This document shows, piece after piece, positions 36,783 through 45,276 of a stretch of 64,000 nt of DNA. Numbering within the stretch: the stretch's first letter is position 1; every line of letters starts with the position of its first letter. The notes under the pieces were generated by a model. That model searched no databases. It saw nothing but the letters and a program-made list of their open reading frames with translations, and had not been told where the DNA came from. The position numbers and the translations under genes are program-made. Location: NCBI GenBank assembly GCA_910585625.1, contig CAJUFQ010000005.1, forward strand, positions 62,001 through 126,000, written 5' to 3'. Source of the DNA: an uncultured Lachnospiraceae bacterium. Its GTDB lineage: Bacteria; Bacillota; Clostridia; Lachnospirales; Lachnospiraceae.

Positions 36783-37553
36783 ATGATGAAACTGGAAAAG
36801 AAGCAGATTTTATCGGCCCTGGCAGTCCTGTGCTTTGGCACAGCGGTTTTCTTTGTGAATCTTGCTGCCGGGGGCGAAGGCATTGCAGGAAATGCGGCGG
36901 GTTCGGTACAACTGACAGCGGATTTGTCTGTGGATGATATAAAGGAGGCGGAGGAATCCGGGGAAGTCAGGATAGATTTTGCTGAGCTGAAAGCGCGGAA
37001 CCAGGATGTGTATGCATGGATTACGGTTCCAGGAACCAGGGTTGATTATCCCATCCTGCAGAAAGGGGATTCTGAGGATCCATATGATGATTATTACCTT
37101 AACCATACGATGGATTTGGCGGAAGGTTTTCCAGGATCTATATATTCCCACGCTGCCAGCCGCATGGATTTTATGGATTCGGTCACGGTTTTGTATGGAC
37201 ATAATTTGAAAGACGGCGGTATGTTCAGCAGCCTTCATGAATTTGAGGATGAGGATTTTTTTGAGGAAAACCGTCAGGTAATTATTTATATGCCGGACAG
37301 TACGGTTACATACGAAATCATCGCGGCAGTGGATTTTTCAGATGTTTTCATCCCTTATACATATGACTTCTCAGATTCTGCACAAGTCAGCCGGTATCTT
37401 GCCGATGTGGAGGGGTGTGAAGGGAATTTCAGGGAAGGGGTGGAAGTTTCAGAAGATGATAAAATCCTTACCCTGTCCACTTGCTATAGCGGCCGGGATG
37501 ACAGGCGTTTCCTGATTGTAGCTGTGATGTCAGAAAACATACGGCTGGAATGA
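36783..37553 (+). CDS. srtB: Class B sortase
   Basis: A 256-residue membrane-anchored transpeptidase that attaches secreted proteins to the cell wall. An N-terminal hydrophobic segment (ILSALAVLCFGTAVFFVNLAA) anchors it. The catalytic domain has DVYAWITVPGTRVDYPILQ, the catalytic His in VLYGHNLKDGGMFSSL, the Cys in LTLSTCYS and the Arg in DDRRF, all typical of class B. Its ATG follows the TAA of the substrate gene directly and in the same frame, with AGGGGA at 36770-36775 as ribosome site inside the SPKTG codons. The pair is probably a dedicated substrate-sortase unit. Confidence 0.93.
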   Translation: MMKLEKKQILSALAVLCFGTAVFFVNLAAGGEGIAGNAAGSVQLTADLSVDDIKEAEESGEVRIDFAELKARNQDVYAWITVPGTRVDYPILQKGDSEDPYDDYYLNHTMDLAEGFPGSIYSHAASRMDFMDSVTVLYGHNLKDGGMFSSLHEFEDEDFFEENRQVIIYMPDSTVTYEIIAAVDFSDVFIPYTYDFSDSAQVSRYLADVEGCEGNFREGVEVSEDDKILTLSTCYSGRDDRRFLIVAVMSENIRLE

Positions 37554-37568
37554 GAGCCGGACAATAGA

Positions 37569-37612
37569 AAGATGCAATGCCCTAAGGAAGAAAGGGCGTT
37601 GCATCTTTTGTC
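37569..37612 (+). terminator. Terminator after the sortase gene
   Basis: Stem AAGATGCAATGCCCT with AGGGCGTTGCATCTT (one G-T pair) followed by TTTTG and TCATTCT. It ends the surface protein-sortase unit. Confidence 0.8.
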
Positions 37613-37786
37613 ATTCTATAGGAAAGACGTCAGGTGAGAGAGGGTGTTCTTTACATAATCTGCAATTTATGGTAAGGTAAGTAACAGCAAGAATTCTTAT
37701 ATCAAATCTAACAGGTTTTTGCCTGGTCAGTGCGGTATTCCCGCAAGAATCTTAGCTTAAAAAATCTTATAGCAGGAGGAGCGTCT

Positions 37787-38517
37787 ATGGATAAAGACAG
37801 ACAGCGAATTCTAAAGGAATTAATCCCGGCAGAGTATAAGCTCAATTTAAGCGATTTTGCATTGTTCTTATCAGTTATGAAGAGTTTGACATGGAGATGC
37901 AGAATGATAGCAGAGGAGATGACCTTACAAAACGGTCAAGGTTCTACCAGGCGCTTCTGGACGTTCCTATCCTGAAATCGGGAAAGGAGACCAAGTACCG
38001 GGATTTGCCGTTTTCTGTAATTATTTTTATCACGCAGGATGATATATGGAAGGAGGATTTGGCGAAATATACTTTCACGGAGCAATGCGAGGAAGTGCAG
38101 GGTTTGCGCCTGAAGGATGGGACGGCCAAGATTTTCTTAAATATGACCAGCAAAAATGGTTCCAAAGAATTGGTAAGTCTGTTAAGATATATGAAAGACA
38201 GCAGATTAGACAATCCGGAAATTATAATCAAGGATGAAAGGATTGTGGAATTGGACAGAATTGTAAGGGAAGTTAAAGAAAGTGAGGAATGGGAGGCGTT
38301 TCAGATGGATATTATGGAATATGCAATGGAAAGAGGAATCAAGCAGGGGATAGAAAGAGGAATTGAGCAGGGGATAGAAAGAGGAATCAAGCAGGGAAAG
38401 GAGAGGCTTAATTTACTGAACAAAAGGCTTCTGGAGGAAGACCGGTTTGACGATCTTAAAAGGAGCATAGAGGACGAAGGGTACCAGAAGAAGCTATACG
38501 AAGAATTTGGATTGTAA
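37787..38517 (+). pseudogene. Broken Rpn-family PD-(D/E)XK nuclease/transposase gene
   Basis: The start behind AGCAGGAGGA reads MDKDRQRILKELIPAEYKLNLSDFALF, then coding moves to another frame near 37870 (EEFDMEMQNDSRGDDLTKRSRFYQALLD), where the family's catalytic ExQ-type strand MEMQ sits. The body continues with LPFSVIIFITQDDIW and ends with the GIKQGIERGIEQGIERG repeat typical of Rpn (recombination-promoting nuclease) proteins. Total length, about 240 residues, is shorter than the usual ~300, so the N-terminal part has a frameshift and probably an internal deletion. It is most likely non-functional. Confidence 0.75.
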
Positions 38518-38643
38518 AATGGCTGGCATTACGAATAGGTTATGAGCAAAAGATATTGCTAAATAAGAAAAAAAACTGGAAATTTCCCAGAAACTCTGTT
38601 AAAATAAAGATAATTATGCAGATAAGGGAAAGGAGCATTGAAT

Positions 38644-39546
38644 ATGGCAGAATCTATGGAAGATTACAAAGAAGAGCTGGAGGCGTCTTTCCGTGAGATT
38701 AAGGAAGGCGACATTATTTCAGGGGTCGTGCTGAGCGTGACGGAAGAAGAAGTGACGCTGGATTTGAAATATTATACGCAGGGAGTCATTAAAGTAGAAG
38801 ACCTGAGCAATGACCCCAACTTCCAGGCGATGGAAGAGGTACATCCGGGGGATGTCATCCAGGGAACGGTGGTACGTCTTGACGATGGACAAGGCAATAT
38901 CCAGCTTTCTAAAAAGGAGGCGAATGATTTGCTTGCTTGGGAGAAGCTGAATACATATCTGGAGGAGAAGACAGAGCTTTCCGTGAAGATTGCGGGGATT
39001 GTTCCTAGCGGCGTGGTTGCTTATGTAGAGGGCATCCGCGGATTCATACCGGCTTCCCAGCTGGATTTATCTTATGTGGAAGCGACAGAGGACTGGCTTG
39101 GCAGGGAAGTGCAGGCAAGGGTCATTACCGTGGAGGAGTCCAAGAAGAAGCTGGTTCTGTCCGTGAAGGTTATCCTGAGAGAGAAACAGCAGGAGGAGCA
39201 TGACCGTAAGATTAGGAACATGGTTCCCGGCACTGTGACAGAGGGGACGGTAGAGTCATTGATGCCTTATGGGGGTTTTGTCGATTTGGGAGACGGCGTC
39301 AGCGGGCTGGTGCATATTTCCCAGATTTCCCAGAAACGTATTGGCAAGCCATCCGAGGTGCTAAGCGTGGGGCAGAAGGTAAAGGTTAAGATACTGAACA
39401 CCAACGACAATAAAGTGAGCCTCAGCATGAAGGCGCTGGAAGAAGAGATGGTGGATGTGGAGAATACAAAAGAGGCAGAAGAATATATATCCAATGAGAG
39501 AGCATCTACAAGTTTAGCGGATTTACTGGCAGGAATAAAATTATAG
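38644..39546 (+). CDS. S1-domain RNA-binding protein (RpsA/YabR-like)
   Basis: A 300-residue protein with three S1 OB-fold domains at ~17-90 (GDIISGVVLSVTEEEVTLDLKYYTQGV), ~105-170 (VVAYVEGIRGFIPASQL) and ~190-265 (GTVTEGTVESLMPYGGFVDLGDGVSGLVHISQI). Such short S1 proteins occur in Firmicutes in place of full-length ribosomal protein S1 and are thought to bind RNA or the ribosome. ATG 38644 has AAGGAG at 38630-38635; TTG 38638 is in frame but too close. A tight gap to the transglycosylase gene suggests co-transcription. Confidence 0.88.
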   Translation: MAESMEDYKEELEASFREIKEGDIISGVVLSVTEEEVTLDLKYYTQGVIKVEDLSNDPNFQAMEEVHPGDVIQGTVVRLDDGQGNIQLSKKEANDLLAWEKLNTYLEEKTELSVKIAGIVPSGVVAYVEGIRGFIPASQLDLSYVEATEDWLGREVQARVITVEESKKKLVLSVKVILREKQQEEHDRKIRNMVPGTVTEGTVESLMPYGGFVDLGDGVSGLVHISQISQKRIGKPSEVLSVGQKVKVKILNTNDNKVSLSMKALEEEMVDVENTKEAEEYISNERASTSLADLLAGIKL

Positions 39547-39564
39547 AGAAAAGGAGTCAAGTCT

Positions 39565-40323
39565 ATGCAAGTAAAGGCAATACAAGCTACTGATGCTGCC
39601 GGCAACCAGACCGCGGCATCTGCAGTGGGGCAGAGCGGGGATTTCTCCTCTTATCTGCAGACCACGGCATCGTTGGAAGAAATTTTTACGCAAGCGGCGC
39701 AGAAGTATAATGTGCCGAAGAACCTGATTAAAGCTATCGCTAAGGCGGAGTCTGATTTTAATCCTAATGCCACTTCCGGAGCAGGGGCGCAGGGAATCAT
39801 GCAGCTTATGCCTGCAACGGCAAGAGAGCTGGGCGTTACGGATTCTTACGACCCATACCAGAACATTATGGGGGGGACGAAATATATCAGCCAGATGCTG
39901 GCAAAATATGACGGTAATGTGAGCCTTGCCTTGGCCGCATATAATGCAGGGAGCAATAATGTGGCAAAATACGGCGGTATCCCTCCCTTCAAGGAGACGC
40001 AGAATTATGTGGTGAAAGTCACCGGATACATGAATGAAGGCATTGAGGTTCCCAACGCTTCCTATAGCATCAATGCTGATGGCAGCGTGGCAGCGGCTTC
40101 TGTGCAGGAAGTGGAAGACAGCTATTACCAGAGCATTCTCGAACAGCTTTTCTCTTATGAGGAATATCTGAAATTCATAGACATGTATATGAAGCTCCAG
40201 GAAGCAGAGCAGAAAGAAATCAAGCAGGAGCAGCAGGAGAACGAGGAGAAGAAGGATGGTTCCTATTATGCGTTTCAGGAACTGCGCTACAGCCCGACTG
40301 TGATGAATTTGCTGGGACAGTAG
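39565..40323 (+). CDS. Lytic transglycosylase (SLT domain)
   Basis: A 252-residue protein with a Slt-type lytic transglycosylase domain (~40-150) that cleaves peptidoglycan between MurNAc and GlcNAc. The catalytic Glu is E62 in [29 protein letters not shown] and [29 protein letters not shown] are diagnostic. No signal peptide or lipobox is visible, so export would need another route, or it acts locally. The C-terminal ~90 residues are a Gln/Glu-rich helix ([18 protein letters not shown]) of unknown use. Confidence 0.88.
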   Translation: MQVKAIQATDAAGNQTAASAVGQSGDFSSYLQTTASLEEIFTQAAQKYNVPKNLIKAIAKAESDFNPNATSGAGAQGIMQLMPATARELGVTDSYDPYQNIMGGTKYISQMLAKYDGNVSLALAAYNAGSNNVAKYGGIPPFKETQNYVVKVTGYMNEGIEVPNASYSINADGSVAAASVQEVEDSYYQSILEQLFSYEEYLKFIDMYMKLQEAEQKEIKQEQQENEEKKDGSYYAFQELRYSPTVMNLLGQ

Positions 40324-40336
40324 TCAGGAGACGGTG

Positions 40337-40771
40337 ATGGAGACAATCAAGATAAAGTATTTTACTGAGGACATAGACAGGCTGGCTTATATTGATGGGA
40401 AGTCAGACTGGATTGACCTGAGGGCAAGTGAGACGGTAGAGCTGAAAGCCGGGGAGTTCAAGCTGATTCCGTTGGGCGTGGCAATGCAGTTGCCGTCAGG
40501 ATATGAGGCGCATGTGGTGCCCCGGAGTTCGACTTTTAAGAATTACGGAGTCCTGCAGGTGAACAGCTGCGGCGTGATAGACGGGAGCTATTGCGGGAAT
40601 GAGGATATGTGGCGGATGCCAGTGTATGCCACGAGGGATACGGTCATCCGTAAGAACGACAGAATCTGCCAGTTCCGCATTATGGAGAACCAGCCGCATA
40701 TCATTTTTGAGGAGGCAGATTCCTTGGACAATGAGAACCGCGGTGGTTTTGGGACGACCGGGGTACAATAA
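40337..40771 (+). CDS. dut: dUTP diphosphatase (trimeric dUTPase)
   Basis: A 144-residue enzyme that hydrolyses dUTP to dUMP, keeping uracil out of DNA. The five dUTPase motifs are recognisable: DWIDLRA (1), [13 protein letters not shown] (2), [17 protein letters not shown] (3), DRICQFRIM (4) and the C-terminal GGFGTTG (5). ATG 40337 lies 6 bases after CAGGAG; an in-frame GTG at 40334 is less likely. It is 13 bases after the transglycosylase gene. The large motif-3 residues are of the ordinary dUTPase type. Confidence 0.9.
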   Translation: METIKIKYFTEDIDRLAYIDGKSDWIDLRASETVELKAGEFKLIPLGVAMQLPSGYEAHVVPRSSTFKNYGVLQVNSCGVIDGSYCGNEDMWRMPVYATRDTVIRKNDRICQFRIMENQPHIIFEEADSLDNENRGGFGTTGVQ

Positions 40772-40798
40772 CCGCCCTATGGAACAAAGGAACGAAAA

Positions 40799-40835
40799 GA
40801 ATCCCTGCAGCCAGTCTTGGCTGCAGGGATTTTTG
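40799..40835. terminator. Bidirectional terminator between dut and pfp
   Basis: AATCCCTGCAGCCA (40799-40812) pairs perfectly with TGGCTGCAGGGATT (40818-40831), followed by T's. The two flanking genes converge here, and the reverse strand also has a partial T-tract. Confidence 0.85.
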
Positions 40836-40864
40836 TGTGTCACGAGATACCTCTGACGCCGGAT

Positions 40865-42109
40865 TTATTTATCCTTGCGGAGAACTAAATGCTGTGGCAG
40901 GCCGTTAACCATGAATGGCTGGTAGTCTCCCTGGATTAGCGGCTCGATATAGTTGATGAATTCATCTGTCACATAGTTGCCATCCTTGTTCATCCAGGAA
41001 CGCGGAACGACTTTCTCGTGGTTTGCAATTCGGTGTACGTCGTAGATGCCGGCTGCGCTCTGGTAAGGATCGTCAGAAATACGGTCAATAACAACCATCT
41101 TGCCGGTGTCTCCTTCGTCTGCGGCCTTGACAGCGGCACCGCCTACCATGAAAGCTTCGTCAATATCTACACGGGAAGCCATATGGGAAGCGCTTCTCTG
41201 CAGTGTGGAGAATTCGACGCTGCGGGTCTTGCAGCCGATTTCTGCGCCGAGGAAGCTTGCAAGATATGCGGCAGTTCCCTGGAGCTGCTTATGGCCGAAA
41301 GCATCTACATACTCACCGCCGCCGGAAAGCTCGCAGACATATCTGCCGTCCGCCAGCTTAATGCCCTCAGATACGGCAATGACGATGGATTTCTTCTTTT
41401 CTAATAAATCTTTGACGGTCTGCAGGAATTTGTCAATGTCAAAAACAGATTCCGGCAGATAGATGGCATCCGGCCCTTCGCATTCTTCTGTCTTGGCGAG
41501 GGCAGTAGCGCCTGTCAGCCACCCTGCGTTGCGCCCCATGACTTCAATGATGGTAATCATTTCTTTGTTGTAAGTAAGGCCGAGGGCGTCGCGGATAATC
41601 TCCTTGGTGGAAGCCGCAATATACTTGGCAGCGCTTCCGAAGCCAGGGGTGTGGTCTGTCAGGGCCAAATCGTTATCTATGGTCTTGGGTACGCCGAGGA
41701 ATTTCTGGGAATGCCCTTTGACGATTGCATAGTCGGATAATTTCTTGATGGTGTCCATGGAATCGTTACCGCCGATGTAGATGAAGGTTTCGATATCCAG
41801 CTTGTCCATGATTTCAAAAAGCTTTTCATAGATTTCCGGGTTTTCGTGGATTTCCGGCAGCTTGTAGCGGCAGGAACCCAGAAAAGCGGAGGGTGTGCGC
41901 TTTAACAGCTCAATGTCTATGTCTGAATGGATTTGGGTGGATAAATCTACATACTGCTCATCCAACAATCCCTGGACGCCGTGCAGCATGCCATATACTT
42001 TATCAAAGCCTCTTTCCTTTGCGGTTTTGTACACGCCTGCCAGGCTGGAATTGATTACGGAAGTGGGCCCTCCTGACTGTCCTACAATAATGTTACGTTT
42101 CTTGCCCAT
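40865..42109 (-). CDS. pfp: Pyrophosphate-dependent 6-phosphofructokinase
   Basis: A 414-residue glycolytic enzyme phosphorylating fructose 6-phosphate. Near the N-terminus is IIVGQSGGPTSVINSSLAG, a phosphofructokinase-type start. Two positions point to pyrophosphate rather than ATP: GGNDSMDT, with Asp where ATP enzymes have Gly, and PKTIDND, with Lys in place of Gly. MGRNAGWLTG and GGGEYVDAFGHKQL follow. It is transcribed alone from its own promoter, opposite in direction to its neighbours. The exact PPi-PFK subtype is not certain. Confidence 0.9.
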   Translation of the reverse strand: MGKKRNIIVGQSGGPTSVINSSLAGVYKTAKERGFDKVYGMLHGVQGLLDEQYVDLSTQIHSDIDIELLKRTPSAFLGSCRYKLPEIHENPEIYEKLFEIMDKLDIETFIYIGGNDSMDTIKKLSDYAIVKGHSQKFLGVPKTIDNDLALTDHTPGFGSAAKYIAASTKEIIRDALGLTYNKEMITIIEVMGRNAGWLTGATALAKTEECEGPDAIYLPESVFDIDKFLQTVKDLLEKKKSIVIAVSEGIKLADGRYVCELSGGGEYVDAFGHKQLQGTAAYLASFLGAEIGCKTRSVEFSTLQRSASHMASRVDIDEAFMVGGAAVKAADEGDTGKMVVIDRISDDPYQSAAGIYDVHRIANHEKVVPRSWMNKDGNYVTDEFINYIEPLIQGDYQPFMVNGLPQHLVLRKDK

Positions 42110-42148
42110 GATAATAGGTCCTCCTCTATAAGTTTAATTTTTCTTCTT

Positions 42149-42177
42149 ATTATAACTAAAGTGCCGGGAATTTACAA
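42149..42177 (-). promoter_or_regulatory. Promoter of the PPi-phosphofructokinase gene
   Basis: On the reverse strand TTGTAA (42177-42172) and TATAAT (42154-42149) have a 17-base spacer, and AGGAGG lies just before the start codon. A strong sigma-A match. Confidence 0.75.
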
Positions 42178-42215
42178 CCCGAATTATTTTTGGGTTTCCT
42201 TATTATTTAGTTTCA

Positions 42216-42348
42216 TAGTACCAAAAGGTTTCCATCACAACGTGATGGAAACACTTTGCACAGAAAAGCGCTATGGAACGCTAGCTTTCCAGACACTTTT
42301 TGTGCAAGATGTCTATGCTGCCAAAGGCAACAAGACCTTTTGGTACTA
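42216..42348. repeat. Nested inverted-repeat element C (cloverleaf-like)
   Basis: Perfect 14-base outer arms TAGTACCAAAAGGT (42216-42229) and ACCTTTTGGTACTA (42335-42348) enclose three hairpins: GTTTCCATCAC/GTGATGGAAAC (about 42228-42252), TTGCACA/TGTGCAA (about 42255-42306) and a small TGCC/GGCA stem (about 42319-42329). The same plan as elements A and B. It lies between two divergent genes, so it is not simply a terminator of one of them. Confidence 0.65.
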
Positions 42349-42623
42349 AAATATTAGCTGATATAAAAAATGGGGAAACTTAAAGAATTATTATTTGCGT
42401 TATTCGCCAAACAATAATCTGTCAGATTGCTTAAAAATTCCTAGGATTTTCGTTAAATTGACGAGGCTATGGGAAAAAGGATTTTATTCTTGGCGGATGT
42501 GACAAGAAAGGATTTCTGTTTTTGTTAGGTTGTCTGGTGGTATTTCTCCGGGAAATTTGGTACTATATTTTCATAAGATTTCTGCAGGGCAGGCAAACTA
42601 AATTTTAGGAGGTAATTTTTAAA
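42349..42623. other. Intergenic region upstream of msmX-type gene
   Basis: About 275 AT-rich bases with no gene. The sequence TACTATATTTTC near 42561 could be a -10 region for the ABC ATPase gene but no good -35 is visible. GGAGG lies at 42608-42612 ahead of the start at 42624. Confidence 0.3.
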
Positions 42624-43736
42624 ATGGCGAGTTTATCATTAAAGCACATCGGAAAGAAATATCCTAACGGATTTGAGGCGGTTAAGGACTTTAACCTTGA
42701 AATTGAAGACAAAGAATTTATCATTTTCGTAGGCCCATCAGGGTGCGGAAAGTCGACGACTCTCCGTATGGTGGCAGGCCTGGAGGAGATTTCTTCCGGT
42801 GAGCTTTCCATTGATGGCAAGATTGTGAACGATGTGGAGCCTAAGGACAGAGATATCGCGATGGTGTTCCAGAACTACGCGTTGTACCCGCATATGACGG
42901 TATTTGACAACATGGCGTTCGGCTTAAAGCTGAGGAAGGTTCCTAAGCCGGAAATCAAGAAAAAAGTAGAAGAGGCAGCTAAAATCCTTGATTTGGATAA
43001 ATTGTTAGACCGTAAGCCGAAGGCTTTGTCCGGCGGGCAGAGACAGCGTGTAGCCATGGGTCGTGCAATCGTCCGTGAGCCGAAGGTATTCCTGATGGAT
43101 GAGCCGCTTTCTAACCTGGACGCGAAGCTGCGTGTGCAGATGCGTGCGGAGATTGCCTCCCTGCATCAGAGGCTGGGCGCAACCATCATTTATGTAACGC
43201 ATGACCAGGTAGAGGCAATGACCCTCGGAACTAGGATTGTCGTTCTCAAAGACGGCGTTATCCAGCAGGTGGATTCTCCTCAGAAGTTATACAATGAGCC
43301 GGATAATCTGTTTGTGGCTGGGTTTATCGGATCGCCGCAGATGAATTTCCTGGATGCGACTTGCAAGGTGGAAGGTGAGAACGTTTCCCTTAAATTTGGA
43401 GAAAATACAATCGTTCTGCCTCCTGCAAAAGGCAAGAAGCTGATTGCCGGCGGTTACAATGGCAAGACCGTTGTCCTCGGCATCCGTCCGGAGGATATCG
43501 ATGATTCCCAGATTGCGCTTGAGACCCATAAAGACGGCGTTTTCAGTACAAAGGTTACCGGCTACGAGCTGCTTGGCTCAGAGGTGCTGTTATATTACAC
43601 CATCAATGGCTCAAGCATGACGGCGAAAGTTGATTCAAGGACAGCTGCGCGCCTTGGTGATTCCATTAAGCTTGCGATGGATATTGAGAAAGTCCATGTG
43701 TTTGACAAAGAAACAGAATTGACAATCACCCACTAG
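42624..43736 (+). CDS. Sugar ABC transporter ATPase (MsmX/UgpC-like)
   Basis: A 370-residue cytosolic ATPase of the carbohydrate CUT1 group. Walker A GPSGCGKST near residue 38, signature LSGGQRQRVAMGRAIV, Walker B KVFLMDEPLSNLDAKL, switch VTHDQVEAMTLG, and a C-terminal TOBE-type regulatory domain (VLGIRPEDIDD). Stand-alone ATPases of this type (MsmX) serve several sugar importers in Firmicutes; no permease or binding-protein gene is adjacent here, which fits that role. A strong AGGAGG precedes ATG 42624. Confidence 0.9.
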   Translation: MASLSLKHIGKKYPNGFEAVKDFNLEIEDKEFIIFVGPSGCGKSTTLRMVAGLEEISSGELSIDGKIVNDVEPKDRDIAMVFQNYALYPHMTVFDNMAFGLKLRKVPKPEIKKKVEEAAKILDLDKLLDRKPKALSGGQRQRVAMGRAIVREPKVFLMDEPLSNLDAKLRVQMRAEIASLHQRLGATIIYVTHDQVEAMTLGTRIVVLKDGVIQQVDSPQKLYNEPDNLFVAGFIGSPQMNFLDATCKVEGENVSLKFGENTIVLPPAKGKKLIAGGYNGKTVVLGIRPEDIDDSQIALETHKDGVFSTKVTGYELLGSEVLLYYTINGSSMTAKVDSRTAARLGDSIKLAMDIEKVHVFDKETELTITH

Positions 43737-43766
43737 TTCGGTAAGATGGTGATGTAGCACAAATAT

Positions 43767-43805
43767 ACGGAGGCAGTACAGTGATGTGCTGCCTCCGTTT
43801 CTTTT
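43767..43805 (+). terminator. Terminator after the MsmX-type gene
   Basis: ACGGAGGCAG (43767-43776) pairs with CTGCCTCCGT (43789-43798), followed by TTTCTTTT. It ends only a few bases before the ribosome site of the next gene, so that gene may be read through it. Confidence 0.85.
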
Positions 43806-43818
43806 CAGAGAGGGACCT

Positions 43819-44925
43819 ATGTTATCGAATCATAAATTGCAAGTTACTTTGGAGGAAATTAAGGAGATTTCCCGGATTGATTTAGCGTTATTTTCGGAGA
43901 AGGGAAAGCTTCAGGCAGCCACATATGAGCCGGGAGAGGATATGGAAGGGGCAATCTGCCATTTTGCAGAATCCATGGCAGAGAGCCAGATGCTTGCCGG
44001 CTGTCATTTTTTTAAGGTATATATTGAGAATGAGTTGGAGTATGTTCTGCTGGCGCGTGCCGTTAGTGAGGAAGCATACATGATTGGGCGGCTTGCCGTG
44101 TGCCAGGTACGCAGCCTGGTCTGCGCGTACCGGGAGCAGTTTGACCGCAATAGCTTCATCCAGAATGTGGTGCTGGGCAATATGCTGGTCGTGGATATGT
44201 ATAATAAAGCGAAGAAGCTTCATATCGAAGCTGCACAGAGAGTCGTGTTTGTCATTGAAGTGGCAGGGAAAAAGGACAGCATCGTGGTGGAGACGGTGAG
44301 AAGCATGTTTGTCGATTCGACGAAGGATTTCGTGACAGAGGTAGACGAGCAGTCGGTTGTTTTGGTGAAGGACGTGCGGGACATGGAATCCGAGGAAGAT
44401 CTGGCAGGGATGGCCAAGATGCTTGTGGACAACCTCCATGCGGAAGCTATGGTAAAAGTCAGGGTGGGGTATGGCAACCGGGTGAATCTGCTTCCCGAGA
44501 TTGCACGCTCTTATCAGGAGGCAAAGCTGGCGCTGGAGGTAGGGCGCATTTTTTATATAGAAGAAGATATGGTATCCTATGGTAATCTTGGCATTGGACG
44601 CCTGATTTACCAGCTTCCGGCAAGCCTCTGCGAGATGTTCCTCAAGGAAGTGTTTGGGGAGAAGATCCCGGCGTCTTTTGACGAGGAGCTGATGATTACA
44701 ATTAACAAATTCTTCGAAAATAACTTGAATATTTCTGAGACGGCAAGACAGCTCTATGTACATCGCAACACATTGGTTTACCGTTTGGAGCGCATTGAGA
44801 AGTCATTGGGGCTGGACGTGCGTACTTTTGAGGATGCCATGCTGTTTAAGATAGCGATGATGGTCATTTCCCATATGGATTATCAGAAGGGGCTGGAGGG
44901 GGAGAAGCCGGAAGGCAAGAAATAG
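43819..44925 (+). CDS. CdaR/PucR-type helix-turn-helix regulator
   Basis: A 368-residue transcription factor. The C-terminal ~60 residues carry the PucR-type HTH (NLNISETARQLYVHRNTLVYRLERIE) typical of the CdaR sugar-diacid regulator family. The central region (~130-270) resembles the GGDEF-like domain of this group (VVFVIEVAGKKD, VRVGYGNRVNLLPEIARSYQEAKLAL), and the N-terminal ~110 residues form a sensor part. The ligand is unknown; the upstream sugar ATPase suggests carbohydrate control. ATG 43819 lies behind GAGAGGGA. Confidence 0.85.
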   Translation: MLSNHKLQVTLEEIKEISRIDLALFSEKGKLQAATYEPGEDMEGAICHFAESMAESQMLAGCHFFKVYIENELEYVLLARAVSEEAYMIGRLAVCQVRSLVCAYREQFDRNSFIQNVVLGNMLVVDMYNKAKKLHIEAAQRVVFVIEVAGKKDSIVVETVRSMFVDSTKDFVTEVDEQSVVLVKDVRDMESEEDLAGMAKMLVDNLHAEAMVKVRVGYGNRVNLLPEIARSYQEAKLALEVGRIFYIEEDMVSYGNLGIGRLIYQLPASLCEMFLKEVFGEKIPASFDEELMITINKFFENNLNISETARQLYVHRNTLVYRLERIEKSLGLDVRTFEDAMLFKIAMMVISHMDYQKGLEGEKPEGKK

Positions 44926-45276
44926 TCAGATAAATATTAGGCGAGGTTTTATGAAACTTACCTGAATCCTGAACCTGAGCCTGAATTTTTGTTGTACCGA
45001 TGTGGTTCGTGGCAGAAAACGGCGTGTTTGTGCCATAGGCTAAAGATATGGAAGAAAAAGCCGATATCTTATATAAGGTATTATTTAAGTTCGTGAGCAA
45101 TGAGGAAAATAGCCATGTTTACATGGATATTTGGTAGAGGTATGGTTAATCAGGAATCAGGAGTCGGTGCGGACTTGTCTGCTTTACTTCCGCAAGCAAT
45201 GAGCCGAGCAGCCGCGATTGCGCGGATATTTAGCGAATGCTGCGAGGTATTTGACTCAGAAAAGGAGTGAGATTTT
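44926..45276. other. Intergenic region, possible micro-ORF
   Basis: About 350 bases without a supported gene. A 41-codon frame (about 45139-45264; MVNQESGVGADLSALLPQAMSR) ends just before the next gene's ribosome site. It has no visible ribosome site of its own. The stretch GAGCCGAGCAGCCGCGATTGCGCGG has short inverted repeats and may be a repetitive element common in this group of bacteria, but I cannot confirm that. Confidence 0.25.

Noticed and set aside
4831..42348. Cloverleaf-like repeats as tRNA genes
   Set aside because: They are longer than tRNAs, lack the T-arm and D-arm consensus and a CCA end, and their stem sequences do not fit tRNA.
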